Source: an uncultured Gemmiger sp. (GTDB lineage Bacteria; Bacillota; Clostridia; Oscillospirales; Ruminococcaceae). From it: 64,000 nt of DNA. Positions 43,976 to 52,649 of this stretch are shown piece by piece (position 1 is the first letter of the stretch; every line of letters starts with the position of its first letter). The stretch lies in contig CALWNP010000008.1 of NCBI GenBank assembly GCA_944382835.1, positions 1-64,000 on the forward strand. The letters run 5' to 3'. The notes beneath the pieces were generated by a model that was not told the origin of the DNA, did not search any database, and saw only the letters and a program-made list of their open reading frames with translations. A program made the position numbers and the translations under genes.

Positions 43976-45193
43976 ATGAAACGCAGTGAGGAACGCTTTG
44001 ATTTTCTTCTGGTCCTGCTCTGTCTGCTGGCGGTACAGGTGGTGCTGGCAGCCTTTACCGGCCAGTGGGCCTGGGCAAGCAACCCCTACAATTCCTACAC
44101 GCTGCAGGCGCTGCGCTGGCTGCAGGGGCACTTGGATCTGGGGCAGAACTACGATTGGCTGGAGCTGGCCATCTTTGATGGGCGTTATTATGTGAGCTTT
44201 CCGCCCTTTCCCTCCTATCTGCTGCTTCCCTTTGCCGCAGTGTTCGGTGAAAACACCCCCGACGGATGGCTTGCCCTGCTCCTTTCCTGGATTGGCGGCT
44301 GCTACGCGGTCAAGCTCTATCGGGGGCTGAGCGGCACCAACCGCGGCTGCGTCTTTTTTGTCCTGTTTCTGCTGCTGGGCAACGGGTATCTCTTTTTGAC
44401 CATGAACGGCTGGGTCTGGTTCTTTGCCCAGAACCTCTGTTTTGTTCTTTCGCTGGCCGCGCTCTATCATTCTTGGCGCGGGCAAGGCGGAATAGCATTG
44501 GCAGCCTGGGCCTGTGCGGTGGGATGCCGCCCCATGACCGCTCTGTATCTCCCCATTCTGGTTCTGCTTCTTTGGCGGCAGGAATCCTCCTCCGGCCAGC
44601 GAACCTCCCTTCTGAGCTGGGCAAGGCATCGCTGGTATTGGGGGATTGCACCGGTCCTGCTGGCAGCCTCGTACATGGCGCTCAATTGGGCACGCTTTGG
44701 CAACATACTGGAATTTGGGCACAACTATCTGCCCGAGTTCACCAGTGTCAGTACCGGGCAGTTCCATCCGGACTATCTTTGGCAAAATCTGCCCTTGCTC
44801 TTCCGTCTGCCGGTTTACCAAGGCAGCGATAGTCCGATGACCTTTTACATTTTCGAGACAATGGCGTTCTATCTGATTGCCCCCTTCTTCATTGCTTGTG
44901 CAGCGGCCTGGGTTTTTGCGCTGCTGCGTCGCCGGAGGCAGGAACGCTGGACGCTGTTTTTGCTGCCGGTGCTGGCACTGGCGCATATCCTGATCCTGTG
45001 CTGTCACAAAACGCTGGGCGGCTGGCAGTTTGGCAACCGGTATCTGGTGGACCTGCTTCCCTGGATGTTTGCCTGTTTTGCCCTCTGGGAACCCAAAAGC
45101 GACCGTTTTGACCGCCTTTGTCTGCCCTTGGCGTTTCTTGGCGGAGCCGTGAATCTGGTGGGCAGCGTGGCCGCCTACAACATGTGGATCTGA
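43976..45193 (+). CDS. Polytopic membrane protein, glycosyltransferase-like (GT-C type)
   Basis: 405 aa, 9-10 hydrophobic segments. The first outside loop (NPYNSYTLQALRWLQGHLDL, then FDGRYYVSFPPFPSYLLLPF) resembles GT39/ArnT-like or related GT-C proteins in placement of acidic and aromatic residues, but no diagnostic DD/DE motif is certain. AGAAGGTG precedes the ATG. Ends in its own terminator. Confidence 0.6.
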   Translation: MKRSEERFDFLLVLLCLLAVQVVLAAFTGQWAWASNPYNSYTLQALRWLQGHLDLGQNYDWLELAIFDGRYYVSFPPFPSYLLLPFAAVFGENTPDGWLALLLSWIGGCYAVKLYRGLSGTNRGCVFFVLFLLLGNGYLFLTMNGWVWFFAQNLCFVLSLAALYHSWRGQGGIALAAWACAVGCRPMTALYLPILVLLLWRQESSSGQRTSLLSWARHRWYWGIAPVLLAASYMALNWARFGNILEFGHNYLPEFTSVSTGQFHPDYLWQNLPLLFRLPVYQGSDSPMTFYIFETMAFYLIAPFFIACAAAWVFALLRRRRQERWTLFLLPVLALAHILILCCHKTLGGWQFGNRYLVDLLPWMFACFALWEPKSDRFDRLCLPLAFLGGAVNLVGSVAAYNMWI

Positions 45194-45200
45194 ACCTGAA

Positions 45201-45237
45201 AGCTGCCCCGGCTATCATAAAGCCGGGGCAGCTTTTC
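45201..45237 (+). terminator. Terminator of the 43976 gene
   Basis: AGCTGCCCCGGCT (45201-45213) pairs with AGCCGGGGCAGCT (45221-45233), followed by TTTCTTT. Confidence 0.9.
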
Positions 45238-45262
45238 TTTGACCCATGAATCCATAAAACAA

Positions 45263-45299
45263 AAAGAGCAGCGTGGATTTCTCCTCCACACTGCTCTTT
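45263..45299 (-). terminator. Terminator of tsf
   Basis: AAAGAGCAGCGTGGA and TCCACACTGCTCTTT pair with one mismatch; on the minus strand it is followed by TTTTTGTTTT. Confidence 0.85.
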
Positions 45300-45347
45300 G
45301 CATTATGACAATTGCCGAGAATCAGCAATATTTGTGCGACAGGCAGA

Positions 45348-46265
45348 TTAGCCCTTCACAGCAGCTGCGACCTCCGAGGCAAAATCTTCGACTCTCTTTT
45401 CTAACCCTTCACCCTTGACAAAGTGGCAGAATTCGACGATCTTGATGTCGCCGCCCAGCTCCTTGGCGGTATTGGCAACATACTTGGTCACGTCCAGGTT
45501 GCCGTCCTTGATGAAGGCCTGGTCCACCAGGCAGCTCTCCTTGTAGAACTTGCCCAGACGGCCGGTGACCATCTTTTCCTTGATGGCATCGGGCTTGCTG
45601 GCGGTCTTGGGATCGTTGGCCATCTGGGCCAGAACAATCTCCTTCTCCTTGGCCAGAACGTCAGCAGGCACCTGGCTGCGATCCAGGTAGCTGGGGTTGG
45701 CAGCAGCGATCTGCATGGCGATGTCCTTGCCGAAGGCAGCGAACTCGGGCTTGGCAGCAACCTCGGGGGTGGTGTCAAACTTCACGATAACACCGTGGGT
45801 GCCACCGCCATGGACATAGGCAGCGCAGGCGCCCTCATAGCGGGCAAAACGGCGGATCTTGATGTTCTCCTTGATGACCAGGATCAGGCCCTTCAGAGCA
45901 TCGTCAACGGTGCCCTCGCCCATCTTGCAGCCCATCAGAGCCTCCACGTCAGCGGGCTTCTGCTCGCTGATGACCTTGACCAGGTCCTTGGTGAAGTTGA
46001 CGAACTTATCGTTCTTGGCAACGAAGTCGGTCTCGGCATTGACCTCAACGACAACGGCACCGTTGGCATCGGCAGCAGCGTAGACCATGCCCTCAGCGGC
46101 GATGCGGCCGGCCTTCTTGTTGGCGGTGGCCAGGCCCTGCTCACGCAGGATCTCGATGGCCTTGGCGAAATCGCCGTCAGCCTGGGTCAGAGCCTTCTTG
46201 CACTCCATCATGCCGCAGTCAGTCTGCTTGCGCAGTTCCATAACGTCTTTTGCAGAGATTGCCAT
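45348..46265 (-). CDS. tsf: Elongation factor Ts
   Basis: GDP/GTP exchange factor of EF-Tu. 305 aa: UBA-like N-terminus with VMELRKQTDCGMMECKKAL, then core motifs NAETDFVAKN and MQIAAANPSYL. Follows rpsB by 46 bp. Confidence 0.97.
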   Translation of the reverse strand: MAISAKDVMELRKQTDCGMMECKKALTQADGDFAKAIEILREQGLATANKKAGRIAAEGMVYAAADANGAVVVEVNAETDFVAKNDKFVNFTKDLVKVISEQKPADVEALMGCKMGEGTVDDALKGLILVIKENIKIRRFARYEGACAAYVHGGGTHGVIVKFDTTPEVAAKPEFAAFGKDIAMQIAAANPSYLDRSQVPADVLAKEKEIVLAQMANDPKTASKPDAIKEKMVTGRLGKFYKESCLVDQAFIKDGNLDVTKYVANTAKELGGDIKIVEFCHFVKGEGLEKRVEDFASEVAAAVKG

Positions 46266-46311
46266 AATCGTCTATCCTTTCTGTTTCAAAAGTCAATCAG
46301 CGTTCCAACGA

Positions 46312-47040
46312 TCAAGCCTCAGCGGCCGGAGCAGCCTCCTCGGCGGGAGCTTCCTGGCTGCCCTGCTTGCCTTCCAGAACGGCATCAGCCATGGCGGCAG
46401 AAATCAGCTTGACGGCACGGATGGCGTCGTCGTTGCCGGGGATGACGTAGTCGATCTCATCGGGATCGCAGTTGGTATCAACAATGGCAACGATGGGGAT
46501 GTTCAGCTTGCGGGCCTCGGAAACGGCGATGCGCTCCTTGTGAGGATCGACGATGAACATGGCCTTGGGCAGGCTCTTCATGTTCTTCACGCCGCCCAGG
46601 TACTTGTCCAGCTTGGCCATCTCCAGCTCCAGCTTGACAACTTCCTTCTTGGGCAGCAGATCAAAGGTGCCATCTTCCTGCATGGTCTTGAGCTGCTCCA
46701 TGCGGTCGATCCGCTTGCGGATGGTGCGGAAGTTGGTCAGCATGCCGCCCAGCCAACGGGCGTTGACAAAGTGCATGCCGCAGCGGGTGGCCTCGTCACG
46801 GATGGACTCCTGGGCCTGCTTCTTGGTGCCGACGAAGAGGATCTCGCCGCCGTCCGCAGCGGTCTGACGGACAAAGTTGTAAGCCTCATCCAGCTTCTTC
46901 ACCGTCTTCTGCAGGTCAATGATATAGATACCATTGCGCTCGGTGAAGATGTACTTCGCCATCTTGGGGTTCCAGCGACGGGTCTGGTGGCCGAAGTGGA
47001 CACCGGCTTCGAGAAGCTGCTTCATAGAAACGACTGCCAT
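46312..47040 (-). CDS. rpsB: 30S ribosomal protein S2
   Basis: 242 aa. [41 protein letters not shown] and [21 protein letters not shown] are S2 signatures; the tail is Ala/Glu-rich. Start ATG 47040 with TGGAGGAAC upstream. Own promoter at 47149-47177; cotranscribed with tsf. Confidence 0.97.
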   Translation of the reverse strand: MAVVSMKQLLEAGVHFGHQTRRWNPKMAKYIFTERNGIYIIDLQKTVKKLDEAYNFVRQTAADGGEILFVGTKKQAQESIRDEATRCGMHFVNARWLGGMLTNFRTIRKRIDRMEQLKTMQEDGTFDLLPKKEVVKLELEMAKLDKYLGGVKNMKSLPKAMFIVDPHKERIAVSEARKLNIPIVAIVDTNCDPDEIDYVIPGNDDAIRAVKLISAAMADAVLEGKQGSQEAPAEEAAPAAEA

Positions 47041-47148
47041 AATTTTGTTCCTCCAAAAATTTAGTTTTACCCTCCGCATTGCACTTATGTTTCCTAACCC
47101 GAAATTTGGGCACAAAAAAACAACGCAATGCGTGTGTATTGCCGTAAT

Positions 47149-47177
47149 ATAATAGCACACTGTTGTGGGCAATGCAA
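47149..47177 (-). promoter_or_regulatory. rpsB promoter, TTGCAT-N17-TATTAT
   Basis: Minus strand -35 TTGCAT (47177-47172), 17-nt spacer, -10 TATTAT (47154-47149). A leader of about 100 nt follows. Confidence 0.75.
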
Positions 47178-47200
47178 GTATTTTTTTGCGTTTTGCCAAA

Positions 47201-47256
47201 AAACGCCCCAGGCGCCGCGGAGAAGGGTTTCTCCCTTTCGGCGCCTGGGGGCGTTT
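47201..47256 (-). terminator. Strong terminator after spoVM
   Basis: Long hairpin: AAACGCCCCAGGCGCCG (47201-47217) pairs with CGGCGCCTGGGGGCGTTT from 47239, with one bulged base and a further GGAGAA/TTCTCC stem at the tip. On the minus strand it is followed by TTTTTTGG. It ends the yicC-to-spoVM operon. Confidence 0.9.
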
Positions 47257-47306
47257 GACCGGCAGGATCGGCAGAAAGCCGGACCGGCCGGATGACCTTC
47301 CGCCTC

Positions 47307-47375
47307 TTACACCTTGAAGACTGCACGAAGCAGCCAGCAAAGCGCACGCGGGCATTTGACCACAACGATCTGCAT
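47307..47375 (-). CDS. spoVM: Stage V sporulation protein SpoVM (22 aa)
   Basis: Tiny ORF between thiN and the operon terminator. It reads [14 protein letters not shown] and ends LLRAVFKV, the SpoVM layout: short, M(K/Q)xxxxKxPrxLxxxlRaxf, an amphipathic helix that marks the forespore membrane and controls FtsH. The site GGGGAGGTG is 5-6 nt before the ATG. In Bacillus spoVM also follows thiN, which strongly supports the call. Confidence 0.85.
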   Translation of the reverse strand: MQIVVVKCPRALCWLLRAVFKV

Positions 47376-47418
47376 GGCGCACCTCCCCTTTCCGGTTACT
47401 GTACGCCATAGTATGCCG

Positions 47419-48072
47419 TCACCCCGGCGATTGTGCACCGTCGGCGTGGCTGAGCACCACCACGCCATAGCCGCTGCAGCAGGAAAGGCTCGCGGCGGGG
47501 GCGGTAAACTCGTTGCTGACTCCCAACGGATAGTCCGAGGTCAGGCGGGCATCCTGCAAGGGATAGAACACCCCTTCCAGGCACACCCCCTCCAGAGGGC
47601 CATCGATGGGAAACAGAGAAAGATACATCCAGTCCTGCCGCTTGAGCTGCATCGGACGACCAGGGCAAAGAATGCGCAGCTCGCTGTGCTCGTTGGCCAG
47701 CAGCACCTCCACCCCGTTTTTGGCCAGATAAAGCGCTGTGGCCAGGTTGGCGAAGCTGTGCTCCAGCCGGGCACCGCCCAAAGCTCCCAGCATGGTGATC
47801 TGCCGGCAGCCGTGTTCCAACAGCCAGCGTGCGGCATAGTGGGTGTCGGTGTCATCCTTGACATGGGGCAGGAGGATGGTCTCGGTGTCGACCTCAGGGC
47901 GGGGGGCGGAATCGAAATCCCCCACGATCAGGTCGGGGCGTACCCCCAGCCGCTCGGCGTTGCGATAGCCTGCGTCACAGGCCACAATGTAATCCTGCGG
48001 GCTCAGATAGCGGGCCATGCCGGGCTGTACCGGGACAGCCGACAGGATTACCGCCCGTTCCATCGTTTCCAT
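47419..48072 (-). CDS. thiN: Thiamine diphosphokinase
   Basis: Makes thiamine diphosphate from thiamine. 217 aa: DYIVACDAGYRNAERLGVRPDLIVGDFDSAPRP, DDTDTHYAARWLLEHG and LGALGGARLEHSFANL are the nucleotide and metal-binding motifs of the family. Starts 2 bp after rsgA. Confidence 0.93.
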   Translation of the reverse strand: METMERAVILSAVPVQPGMARYLSPQDYIVACDAGYRNAERLGVRPDLIVGDFDSAPRPEVDTETILLPHVKDDTDTHYAARWLLEHGCRQITMLGALGGARLEHSFANLATALYLAKNGVEVLLANEHSELRILCPGRPMQLKRQDWMYLSLFPIDGPLEGVCLEGVFYPLQDARLTSDYPLGVSNEFTAPAASLSCCSGYGVVVLSHADGAQSPG

Positions 48073-48073
48073 T

Positions 48074-48937
48074 TCAGTGTTCCCACTCCTTCAACTGGCG
48101 GGCCTCCTCGTACATGGCCAGGTAACTGTCGTACCGGGACTGGGTGATGGCCCCCTCCGCCACCGCCTGACGGACTGCGCAACCCTTTTCGGTGCGGTGG
48201 GAGCAGCCGGTGAACCGGCACTGCCCAAAATAGGGTTCAAATTCCGGGAAAGCGTGCTGCAGCTCCTCTTTGGGAATGCGGCAGAGCTTCTGGGTTTCCA
48301 GGCTGGCAAAGCCGGGAGTGTCGGCAATCCGCCCGCCGCAGATCTCAAAGATCTCCACCTCCCGGGTGGTATGGCGGCCACGGCCGAGCTTCTGGCTGAT
48401 GCCGCCGGTCTGACGGTCCAGATCAGGAGCCAGGGCGTTGAGCAGGGTGGATTTGCCCACTCCGGAGTTGCCACAGAAGGCGCACAGCCGCCCCTTGATC
48501 CAGCCGCGGATCTCCTCCAACCCCTCGCCGGTATCGTGGTGGAGCAGCACCACCGGGATGGTGCTTTTGGCATAAGCCTGCACCAGGGCATCGGCGGCGG
48601 CCAGATCGGATTTGGTAATGACCAGCACCGGCTGCACCCCCTTGTACACCGCCACAGCGGTCAGTTCGTCCAGGATGCGGGTGCTGGGCACCGGCTGCAC
48701 CGTGCTGGCCACGATGAAAAGAACATCCAGGTTGGCCACCGGCGGCCGTACAAAGACATTTTTGCGGGGCAGAATCTCTTCCAGGGCAGTACCTTCCTCG
48801 TTGAGGCGGACGTTGTCGCCGGCCACCGGGGTGATGCCCCGTTTGCGGAAGATCCCCCGGGCGCGGCATTCCAGTATGCCGGTCTCGGTTTTGACATAGT
48901 AGAATCCGCCGACCCCTTTTGTAATATATCCCGTCAT
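48074..48937 (-). CDS. rsgA: Ribosome small subunit-dependent GTPase A
   Basis: 287 aa. OB fold, then a permuted GTPase domain (G4 TKSDL, G1 CGNSGVGKSTLLN, G3 DTPGF) and a C-terminal zinc knuckle (CRFTGCSHRTEKGCAV). Start ATG 48937 abuts the prkC stop; the ORF extends upstream inside prkC without similarity. Confidence 0.95.
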   Translation of the reverse strand: MTGYITKGVGGFYYVKTETGILECRARGIFRKRGITPVAGDNVRLNEEGTALEEILPRKNVFVRPPVANLDVLFIVASTVQPVPSTRILDELTAVAVYKGVQPVLVITKSDLAAADALVQAYAKSTIPVVLLHHDTGEGLEEIRGWIKGRLCAFCGNSGVGKSTLLNALAPDLDRQTGGISQKLGRGRHTTREVEIFEICGGRIADTPGFASLETQKLCRIPKEELQHAFPEFEPYFGQCRFTGCSHRTEKGCAVRQAVAEGAITQSRYDSYLAMYEEARQLKEWEH

Positions 48938-48938
48938 A

Positions 48939-50840
48939 TCAGTTGACCATCTCGCCGGTATCGATGCGGTAGGTGTGACCATCATCCCGCAGTTCGTATC
49001 CGATCCAGTTGCCGCTGCCTTCCGGCTCCTCCTCATACCAGGTATGGGGCTGGCTGGCGGCTGCCTGAGACTGAGCAGCTGCCTGAGCGTCCAGCTGTTC
49101 CTGAGAAACGCCGGTGGAAACATAGAGGGTGACCGGGGCCAGGATCTTGACCTGGGTGCCGGCGACGGGGTTCTGGCTGATGATGGTGCCTGCCGGCTCG
49201 GCGCTGGGCTGGCTGACGATCTTGGGCAGCAGGCCGGCCGAAGCCACCTTGCTGCGGCCCTCGTTCTCACTCAGGCCCACCACACTGGGCACCGACTTGC
49301 TGGTGTCGATCTTGCCCTGGCTGTAATAGACGGTGATGGTGGTGCCGCCGGCCACACTTTCGCCGGCAGCGGGCTCGGTGTAGATGACGGTATTTTCTGC
49401 CACCGTCTCATCCTCCACCGGCTTGGTCAAGACCTTCAGCCCCAGATCTTTCAGGGTCTGCTCTGCGTCATCCCGCACCATGCTGGAGGTTTCGGGCACC
49501 GTGACCCATTCGGTACCCTGGCTGACCCGCAGGGTAACCTGCTGGCCCTTTTTCACCGTGCGGCCCTGCTTGGGGTTCTGTTGAAAGATCACCCCTTCGT
49601 CATACAGCGAGTTGTACTCATACACCCAGTCCGGCTTGACCAGGCTGGCATAGTCCGATGCCAGGAACTCGTCCTCGGTCATCCCCACAAAGTTGATGAG
49701 GGTGACGTCGGGCAGGTTGGAGAACAGCGGGTTGCTGGAGTTGGCGAAGATCAGGTAAATCAGAATCATGGTGCCGATGACAAAGGCCACCGCCATGCCG
49801 AAGAAGATCGGCAGCACCGAGAAACGCTTTTCCTTGGCAGCTTTTTTCTTTTTCTTCACGTTCTTCCCCTTTTTGCCGGCCTGCGAAGCCGTTCCGGCCC
49901 GGCGTGCCTCGGCGGTGCGGATGGCGCCGGGTTTGGCGCTATTGACCACCTTGTTGATGGTCTTGCCGGGGGCATCCTGGGTGTTGTACTCGTACTCAAA
50001 CCGGATGCTGGGGTTGCGCTTGAAGGCTTCGATGGCCTCCAGCATCTCGTGGGCGGACTGGTACCGGGCCGCGGGGTCCTTCTCCATCGCCTTTTCGGTG
50101 ATCTGGCGCAGGCCCTCCGGCACGTTGGGGGCCACCTGAGCCAGCGGTTTGGGCTTGTCCGAAATCTGCATGATGGCGATGGTCACCGCACCGTCGCCGT
50201 CAAAGGGCAGGTGGCCGGAGAGCATCTCGTAGAGCATGACGCCCACCGAGTAGATGTCGGTGCGGGCGTCGGTGTGATCGCCCTTGGCCTGTTCGGGGCT
50301 GATATAGTGCACCGAACCGATAGCCTTGTCGCTGACCGTCTGGCTCTGGGCGCGGGAGAAACGGGCAATGCCGAAGTCCATCATCTTGATGGAGCCGTCG
50401 GCCAGCAGCATGATGTTCTGGGGCTTGACATCCCGGTGAACAATGCCCTTACTATGGGCGTGTTCCAGTGCGCTGAGCACCTGGGTGGCAAAGTGGACCA
50501 CCTCTTTCCAGGTCAGGGCACCGCCCCGCTGCTTGAGGTACTCCTTGAGGGTGATGCCGTCGATATACTCCATGACAATGTACTGGAGTTTATCGGTGAC
50601 CGAGACATCGTACACCTTGACGATGTTGGGATGGTCCAGGATGGAGATGGCCTTGGATTCGTTCTTGAACCGGCGGACCAGCTCTTCATTGTCCAGAAAT
50701 TCTTCCTTGAGAACCTTGACCGCGATGATGTTTCCGGTCCGGATGTCCTTGCCCTTGTAGACGTTGGCCATGCCGCCCACGCCCACCAGGCTTTCAATCA
50801 GATAACGGCCATCCAATCTTCTGCCAATCAGGTTATCCAT
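48939..50840 (-). CDS. prkC: PASTA-domain serine/threonine protein kinase (PrkC/PknB)
   Basis: 633 aa. Kinase domain 1-275 with K42, HRD at 135-137 and DFG at 155-157; a lysine-rich juxtamembrane segment; one membrane span at about 341-366; three PASTA repeats (about 373-442, 443-508, 515-577) that bind muropeptides; and a Gln/Ala-rich linker with a 35-residue C-terminal tail (WYEEEPEGSGNWIGYELRDD). Couples cell-wall state or germination to phosphorylation. Overlaps the phosphatase gene by 8 bp. Confidence 0.96.
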   Translation of the reverse strand: MDNLIGRRLDGRYLIESLVGVGGMANVYKGKDIRTGNIIAVKVLKEEFLDNEELVRRFKNESKAISILDHPNIVKVYDVSVTDKLQYIVMEYIDGITLKEYLKQRGGALTWKEVVHFATQVLSALEHAHSKGIVHRDVKPQNIMLLADGSIKMMDFGIARFSRAQSQTVSDKAIGSVHYISPEQAKGDHTDARTDIYSVGVMLYEMLSGHLPFDGDGAVTIAIMQISDKPKPLAQVAPNVPEGLRQITEKAMEKDPAARYQSAHEMLEAIEAFKRNPSIRFEYEYNTQDAPGKTINKVVNSAKPGAIRTAEARRAGTASQAGKKGKNVKKKKKAAKEKRFSVLPIFFGMAVAFVIGTMILIYLIFANSSNPLFSNLPDVTLINFVGMTEDEFLASDYASLVKPDWVYEYNSLYDEGVIFQQNPKQGRTVKKGQQVTLRVSQGTEWVTVPETSSMVRDDAEQTLKDLGLKVLTKPVEDETVAENTVIYTEPAAGESVAGGTTITVYYSQGKIDTSKSVPSVVGLSENEGRSKVASAGLLPKIVSQPSAEPAGTIISQNPVAGTQVKILAPVTLYVSTGVSQEQLDAQAAAQSQAAASQPHTWYEEEPEGSGNWIGYELRDDGHTYRIDTGEMVN

Positions 50841-51582
50841 TGTTTTCCTCCGTTCCTTCCACGCCCATCAGCAATACGGTGATATTGTCCTGGCCGCCGC
50901 CCTGCAGGGCACGGTCCACCAGGACGCTGGGGGCATCAAAAAAGCTGGTTTCCTGCAGCAGCAGGGCGATCTCCTGATCGGGGATCATGTTGGTCAGGCC
51001 GTCGGTGCACAACAGCAGGATATCCCCCACCGCCACCTCGCAGCGGCTGTATTCCGGCACAATGCTGGCCGAAACCCCCAGCGCCCGGGTGATGAGGTTT
51101 TTCTGGGGGTGCATGGCGGCCTGTTCCCTCGTAATCTGGCCGCTGTCCACCAGCTGCTGCACCATCGAATGGTCCCGGGTGAGCTGACGGATATTGCCCT
51201 CATGCAGCAGATAGGCCCGGGAATCCCCGGCATGGACAATATGGGCCATGCCGCCGTACACATAGGCACACACCCCGGTGGTACCCATGCCCAGCATTTC
51301 GGGGTCGGAGGTGGCCTTATCGTAAACCGCACGGTTGGTCAGATCAAACCCGTGCATGATAAACTGCTTTTCATCGCCGGGGCGCAGGGTGTGGAGCTGT
51401 TTTTGAAAATACTGCAGCATGGTGGCGGTGGCAATCCGGCTGGCCACCCGGCCGCCGTTGGCGCCGCCCATCCCGTCACAGACAATCCCCCAGGCGGAAC
51501 CGTCCGTCAGCTGTTGAGCGCAGTAATTGTCCTGGTTTTCCTGCCGGCATGAGCCGATATCGGTAAGCGCAGCAATCTTCAT
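50833..51582 (-). CDS. prpC: PP2C-type protein phosphatase (PrpC/Stp)
   Basis: 249 aa. Metal-binding residues of PP2C appear in TDIGSCRQENQDN, VCDGMGGANGG, HAGDSRAYLL and GGQDNITVL. Reverses PrkC phosphorylation; overlaps prkC by 8 bp and rlmN by 4 bp. Confidence 0.95.
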   Translation of the reverse strand: MKIAALTDIGSCRQENQDNYCAQQLTDGSAWGIVCDGMGGANGGRVASRIATATMLQYFQKQLHTLRPGDEKQFIMHGFDLTNRAVYDKATSDPEMLGMGTTGVCAYVYGGMAHIVHAGDSRAYLLHEGNIRQLTRDHSMVQQLVDSGQITREQAAMHPQKNLITRALGVSASIVPEYSRCEVAVGDILLLCTDGLTNMIPDQEIALLLQETSFFDAPSVLVDRALQGGGQDNITVLLMGVEGTEENNG

Positions 51583-52646
51583 TCGGTCAGGTTCCTTTCG
51601 CTAGATTCTTTGGCGTCCTCGCGGCGCAGCTGTCCGCAGGCGGCACTGATGTCGGTGCCCAGCCGGCGGCGGATCGTCGCGTTGACCCCCAGCTGCTCCA
51701 GCTGATGCTGGAAACGCCGGACGTTGGCGTCATCGGTGGCGGAATAGGGGCTTCCGTCCACTGGATTGATGGGGATGAGGTTCACATGGGCTCCCATGCC
51801 CCGGATCAGGTTGGCCAGGGTCTGGGCCATCTGGGGGCTATCATTGACCCCGCGCACCATGGAATATTCAAAGCTGATGCGCCGGCCGGTCTCCTTTTGA
51901 TAACGGCGGCAGGCCGGGATCAGCTTTTCCAGCGGGTAGGCATCGTTCACCGGCATCATACTGCTGCGCACCTCGTTGGTGGGGGCGTGCAGCGACACCG
52001 ACAGGGTCAGCTGCAGATGCCGCTTGGCCAGCTCGTCAATCTTGGGCACCAGGCCGCAGGTGGACAGGCTGATGTTGCGCATCCCGATGTTGACCCCCTC
52101 GGGGCAGGAGATGATCTCGAGAAAGGCCATCACATTATCAAAGTTGTGCAGCGGCTCCCCGATGCCCATGAGAACGATGTGGGAGACCCGCTCCCCGGTG
52201 TCCTTCTGGGCGGTGTAGACCTCGGCAGCAATCTCGCCGGGGGTCAGGTCCCGCACCCGCCCTGCCTGGGTGGACGCACAGAACCGGCACCCCATGGCAC
52301 ACCCCACCTGGGTGGAGACACAGACGGTGTTGCCGTAATGATACCGCATCAGCACCGTTTCGATGCAGTTGCCGTCGGCCAGCTGCAAAAGGTATTTGAT
52401 GGTGCCGTCCTTGGACTGCTGGCGCCGGCGGATGGTGGGTGCCGCAATGGTGGTGGTCTGGCGCAGCTGCTCCAGCAGCGCCTTGGGCTGGTCGGTCATG
52501 GCTGTATAGTCGGTGACCAACTTTTGATGGATCCATTTGAAAATCTGTTTGGCCCGAAAACCGGGCTGCCCCAGGGACTTGAGATAATCGGTCAGCTGTT
52601 CCAGCGTCAGATCCGACAGACAGAGCCGTTTTTCCTCTTCCACCAA
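51579..52646 (-). CDS. rlmN: Dual-specificity rRNA/tRNA adenine-C2 methyltransferase RlmN
   Basis: 355 aa radical SAM enzyme. C-x3-C-x2-C in GCAMGCRFCASTQAG, GIGEPLHNFDNV, and the methyl-carrying cysteine in the C-terminal SAACGQL. Adjacent to rsmB. Confidence 0.96.
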   Translation of the reverse strand: MVEEEKRLCLSDLTLEQLTDYLKSLGQPGFRAKQIFKWIHQKLVTDYTAMTDQPKALLEQLRQTTTIAAPTIRRRQQSKDGTIKYLLQLADGNCIETVLMRYHYGNTVCVSTQVGCAMGCRFCASTQAGRVRDLTPGEIAAEVYTAQKDTGERVSHIVLMGIGEPLHNFDNVMAFLEIISCPEGVNIGMRNISLSTCGLVPKIDELAKRHLQLTLSVSLHAPTNEVRSSMMPVNDAYPLEKLIPACRRYQKETGRRISFEYSMVRGVNDSPQMAQTLANLIRGMGAHVNLIPINPVDGSPYSATDDANVRRFQHQLEQLGVNATIRRRLGTDISAACGQLRREDAKESSERNLTE

Positions 52647-52649
52647 GGC

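Noticed and set aside
43157..45007. Open reading frame of 616 codons on the minus strand
   Set aside because: Antisense to two membrane protein genes; the low-complexity Gln/Lys/Gly translation is typical of reversed hydrophobic genes.
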